From Luteolibacter yonseiensis (GTDB lineage: Bacteria; Verrucomicrobiota; Verrucomicrobiia; Verrucomicrobiales; Akkermansiaceae): DNA of 64,000 bases. The position numbers and the translations under genes were made by a program. The DNA lies in NCBI RefSeq assembly GCF_016595465.1, contig NZ_JAENIK010000012.1, positions 682,001 through 746,000 of the forward strand, written 5' to 3'. The notes under the pieces are model-generated. The model ran no database searches. It was not told where the DNA came from and saw only the letters and a program-made list of their open reading frames with translations. Shown piece by piece: positions 61,545 to 64,000 of this stretch; positions within the stretch are counted from its first letter, which is position 1; every line of letters starts with the position of its first letter.

Positions 61545-63131
61545 TTACGCCCGGCGTTCGCGGAGGTTTGTCATCACCAGATGCCTCACCACCGGAGCCT
61601 CCTCCCCCCGGTGAAATGCAAGCACCGCCAGTTCGACACGTTGGTCCTCCATGGTCACCCGCTCGTGCTGGCGTATGTGTTCCGCCCATGAGCCCACGAG
61701 AAACGTCTCCCGGTAGAGCGTCGCATCCTCAAGGTCGACAAACACCGAGCACCGGAACGCTCCGTCCCGCAGCCGGATCTCCCTCAGGTGGAACATCGCC
61801 GCCCGGAAGGCGGACGCCTCCTCCGGGTCGATGTGATACTCGATGGTGACCAGGATCGGCCCGTCATCCGGCGCGGGTTCATTGGCAAGCGCGTGGCCAT
61901 TCCAATGGTCCGAAGGCCTCAAATCCAGATTCTCCACATGACTGATCGGCAGCAGGCGGCTCAGGATCCCGCTGACCACCAAACACGCCGCCGCCACACC
62001 GAGCGCCGTCTGGGCGTTGAAATGACCGGAAATCTGCCCCCATACGACCGCTCCCAACGCCGCGGAACCCTGCATCACCACCAGATAGATCGCCGAACTC
62101 CGGGCGCGGACCCAGTTGGGAAACGCGCTTTGCGAAGCGACGCTGAAGGTGTTCATCCCCGTCAGCCACGCGCCCCCGGCAAGAACCAGCACCATGCCCA
62201 ACAGGATTTTTCCTGGCACGAAGGCGACCAGCATCGCGGCCAGCGCGGATGCCAGACTCCCTCCCAACAGGACCTGGTCGTAGGAAAATCTCGCCCGCAG
62301 CCGGTGCATGACAAAGATGGCCGAGAGGATCGCGCCCGAACCATAGCACCCCATCATCAAGCCGAAATCCGACGCGTTCCAACCCCGCGAATGCACGATG
62401 ATGGGCAGTAGAACGACCGGAGCCACCGCCGCGAAAATGTGCACGCCTCCCCGCGCCAGCACCGATTGCATGGGAGAGGAATGACTTACGTAGCGGATCG
62501 CCGCCGCCATCGCTCCCAGCATCTGCTCGCGCTGTGCGCTTCGCGGGGTGGCGATGTAGTTGCCGGTGTTCATCACCACGATCACCGCCACGAACGACAA
62601 CGCGTTCAATGCGAAAACCGGTGCCGGGCCAAACGACGCCAGCAACAGTCCACCCGCGATGGGCCCCAGCGCCCGCGCGATGTTGTAGCCCACGCCGTTC
62701 AAGGCAATGGCCGGAGCGAGTTGTGGCCTGCCGACGATTTCCGGGATGAGAGCCTGCCATGCCGGGGTGGTGAACGCCGCCGCCACCCCGAGCAGGAACG
62801 TCGCCAGCAACAGCAGGGACTGGTTCAACATTGCGATCCATACCATGACCGCCATGCCCAGGGCTGTGAGCAGGGCCCCCGCCTGTGCGAAAAGAATGAG
62901 CCGCCTCCGGTTCACCAGATCCGCGAGAGCACCCGCCGGCAGGGCGAAGAGAAACAGCGGCAGACTCGACATCGCCTGCATCAGCGAGACCATCGTCGGA
63001 GATCCGGTCAGTGTCGTCATCGTCCACACCGCCGCCGTGTCATTCATCGTGGTGCCGATGTTCGAGACGATGCTCCCCAGCCAAAGCGCCCTGAACAATG
63101 GCAATCGCAGCGGTGACTGAACCTCGGGCAT
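61545..63131 (-). CDS. MFS transporter (MFS_3 / EntS-like) with C-terminal monooxygenase-like domain
   Basis: The start at 63131 (MPEVQSPLRLPLFRALWLGSIVSNIGTTMNDTAAVWTMTTLTGSP) is the family norm; 528 residues. About 12 transmembrane helices follow, with the cytoplasmic loop LADLVNRRRLILFAQ between helices 2 and 3. The last 100 residues form a soluble ABM-like domain (PILVTIEYHIDPEEASAFRAAMFHLREIRLRDGAFRCSVFVDLEDATLYRETFLVGSWAEHIRQHERV). This arrangement is common in MFS_3 members, which export varied small molecules. Nothing nearby indicates the substrate. Confidence 0.9.
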   Translation of the reverse strand: MPEVQSPLRLPLFRALWLGSIVSNIGTTMNDTAAVWTMTTLTGSPTMVSLMQAMSSLPLFLFALPAGALADLVNRRRLILFAQAGALLTALGMAVMVWIAMLNQSLLLLATFLLGVAAAFTTPAWQALIPEIVGRPQLAPAIALNGVGYNIARALGPIAGGLLLASFGPAPVFALNALSFVAVIVVMNTGNYIATPRSAQREQMLGAMAAAIRYVSHSSPMQSVLARGGVHIFAAVAPVVLLPIIVHSRGWNASDFGLMMGCYGSGAILSAIFVMHRLRARFSYDQVLLGGSLASALAAMLVAFVPGKILLGMVLVLAGGAWLTGMNTFSVASQSAFPNWVRARSSAIYLVVMQGSAALGAVVWGQISGHFNAQTALGVAAACLVVSGILSRLLPISHVENLDLRPSDHWNGHALANEPAPDDGPILVTIEYHIDPEEASAFRAAMFHLREIRLRDGAFRCSVFVDLEDATLYRETFLVGSWAEHIRQHERVTMEDQRVELAVLAFHRGEEAPVVRHLVMTNLRERRA

Positions 63132-63236
63132 CCGATCAATCTGGAAGCAATCTCCCGCCCTGTCCAGACGTAGCACCGGCGTTCCGGACGGATTGGCAGG
63201 CGAAGACCGGCTCCCGCCGACGCCTCAAATTTCCAC

Positions 63237-63270
63237 AAAAAAACGCCGCCCGGAACAAGTCCGGACGGCG
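63237..63270 (-). terminator. Rho-independent terminator of rplT
   Basis: On the minus strand the arm CGCCGTCCGGA (63270-63260) pairs with TCCGGGCGGCG (63254-63244) over 11 bases with one G-T wobble and a 5-base loop. Seven Ts follow (63243-63237). It lies 30 bases after the rplT stop. Confidence 0.95.
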
Positions 63271-63299
63271 TGATGATGTTTCGTGATATCGCTTCAGGA

Positions 63300-63677
63300 T
63301 CAGGCAGCCTTGGAAGCTTTTGCTTCGAGGGCTTTCTTGGCCTGCGCGATGATGGCGGAGAAGGCTGCGGCATCGTTGACGGCGAGATCCGAGAGGATCT
63401 TGCGGTCGGCTTCGATACCGGCGGCTTTCAGGCCTTCGATGAAGCGCGAGTAGGTCAGATCCTCGTTGCGGCAGGCAGCGTTGATACGCTGGGTCCACAG
63501 ACGGCGGAACTGGCCCTTGCGGCGCTTCCGGTCGCGATATTCATACGTCATCGCCTTGCGGACTGCGTCCTTGGCGTAACGGAAGAGTTTCGAGCGGAAA
63601 CCGCGGAAACCCTTGGCACGGAGCAACGTCCGCTTGCGGCGGGCGCGGCTGGCCGGTGAGTTGGTGGCACGTGGCAT
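63300..63677 (-). CDS. rplT: 50S ribosomal protein L20
   Basis: The 125-residue protein has the standard L20 opening [26 protein letters not shown] and the conserved middle [24 protein letters not shown]. The body continues [38 protein letters not shown]20 binds 23S rRNA early in assembly and often regulates its own operon. It lies 140 bases downstream of rpmI in the usual order. The long gap contains a hairpin (63772-63790) that may be part of such control. Confidence 0.97.
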   Translation of the reverse strand: MPRATNSPASRARRKRTLLRAKGFRGFRSKLFRYAKDAVRKAMTYEYRDRKRRKGQFRRLWTQRINAACRNEDLTYSRFIEGLKAAGIEADRKILSDLAVNDAAAFSAIIAQAKKALEAKASKAA

Positions 63678-63771
63678 TTAGTTTATTTCAGTTTGAACAG
63701 ACCGTTGTTTTCATTTCCTTCCACAGTCTCGACTGTTCTTGTCTCCCTCGCGGGATCAGGCTGTGTAAAGG

Positions 63772-63790
63772 CCGTCCGATTCGCGGACGG
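63772..63790. promoter_or_regulatory. Hairpin between rpmI and rplT
   Basis: CCGTCCG (63772-63778) and CGGACGG (63784-63790) form a perfect 7-bp stem with loop ATTCG, in the leader before rplT. The position suits the translational control by L20 known in E. coli and Bacillus, but the element itself has not been matched to a known L20 leader. Confidence 0.4.
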
Positions 63791-63817
63791 GGGCGTATTT
63801 CGTTGCTACGATCTCGA

Positions 63818-64000
63818 TCAATGGGAGAAAGGAAGATTCTCTCTGACGTTACGAAGGTCAGCGTCAGAGACGAGAGCAGCTTGCCCAAGACGACGCTTGC
63901 GCTTGCTGTTCTTGCCTTGCAACAAGTGGCGGGCCCCTTGTTTGCGACGTAGAATTTTCCCTGTTCCAGTGACTTTGAAACGCTTGGCAACGGCTTTCCG
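63818..64000 (-). CDS. rpmI: 50S ribosomal protein L35, 5' end cut by the window edge
   Basis: Reading the minus strand from base 64000 the frame gives [20 protein letters not shown] and continues [20 protein letters not shown], ending in [10 protein letters not shown] with TGA at 63820-63818. These are the conserved L35 phrases ([11 protein letters not shown](R)K..ARHLL.GK..KRKR.L). The first few residues, including the start, lie beyond the window. Downstream is rplT, as in most bacteria; infC would be expected further right. Confidence 0.95.
   Translation of the reverse strand, partial: RKAVAKRFKVTGTGKILRRKQGARHLLQGKNSKRKRRLGQAALVSDADLRNVRENLPFSH

Overview
The window looks like a chromosome segment from a member of the Verrucomicrobiota, probably Verrucomicrobiales (Luteolibacter-like). 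The grounds are high GC, a PSCyt1/DUF1549/DUF1553 cytochrome protein paired with a DUF1501 protein, a PEP-CTERM protein, many secreted hydrolases, DUF4861, and intergenic repeats of a type common in Verrucomicrobia and Planctomycetes. The placement is inferred from gene content; no rRNA is present.

Layout. 0-6.8 kb: secreted DUF4861 protein, PatB-type lyase, then a leftward run trpS - UbiA-like membrane protein - adenylate kinase - fmt - VOC protein. 6.9-21.5 kb: mixed housekeeping (hemB, rsmB-like, truA) and secreted or accessory genes (unknown exported proteins, beta-lactamase-like hydrolase, AI-2E permease, three alpha/beta hydrolases, a PEP-CTERM protein, and a 467-residue conserved unknown). 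21.6-31.5 kb: large gltB with a clear terminator, then a 1512-residue hybrid histidine kinase and a separate HPt protein forming a phosphorelay. 31.6-37.5 kb: leftward glmM - GlmU-like acetyltransferase - lipoprotein - YdcF - GNAT - glmS, an amino-sugar / UDP-GlcNAc precursor cluster. 37.7-44.4 kb: PSCyt1/LamG/DUF1553 protein and DUF1501 partner, a cupin, and a PQQ-type sugar dehydrogenase.

44.7-56.8 kb is the most distinctive part. An intact tRNA-Phe(GAA) lies at the right end with its 3' end facing left. A decayed copy of the tRNA's 3' part, from the first base of the anticodon loop to just past the 3' end, lies 12 kb away in the same orientation. This is the arrangement left by an element that integrated into the tRNA. 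Inside are only a 2949-residue secreted repeat protein, a divergently transcribed AraC-type regulator, an alcohol dehydrogenase that has lost two structural-zinc cysteines, and unassigned sequence. No integrase is visible.

57-64 kb: ftsK/spoIIIE-type translocase, DUF2064 protein, CII-like regulator, RDD membrane protein, MFS exporter, and rpmI-rplT (L35 truncated by the window end) with a strong terminator.

The window has one tRNA, no rRNA, no CRISPR array and no recognisable transposase.
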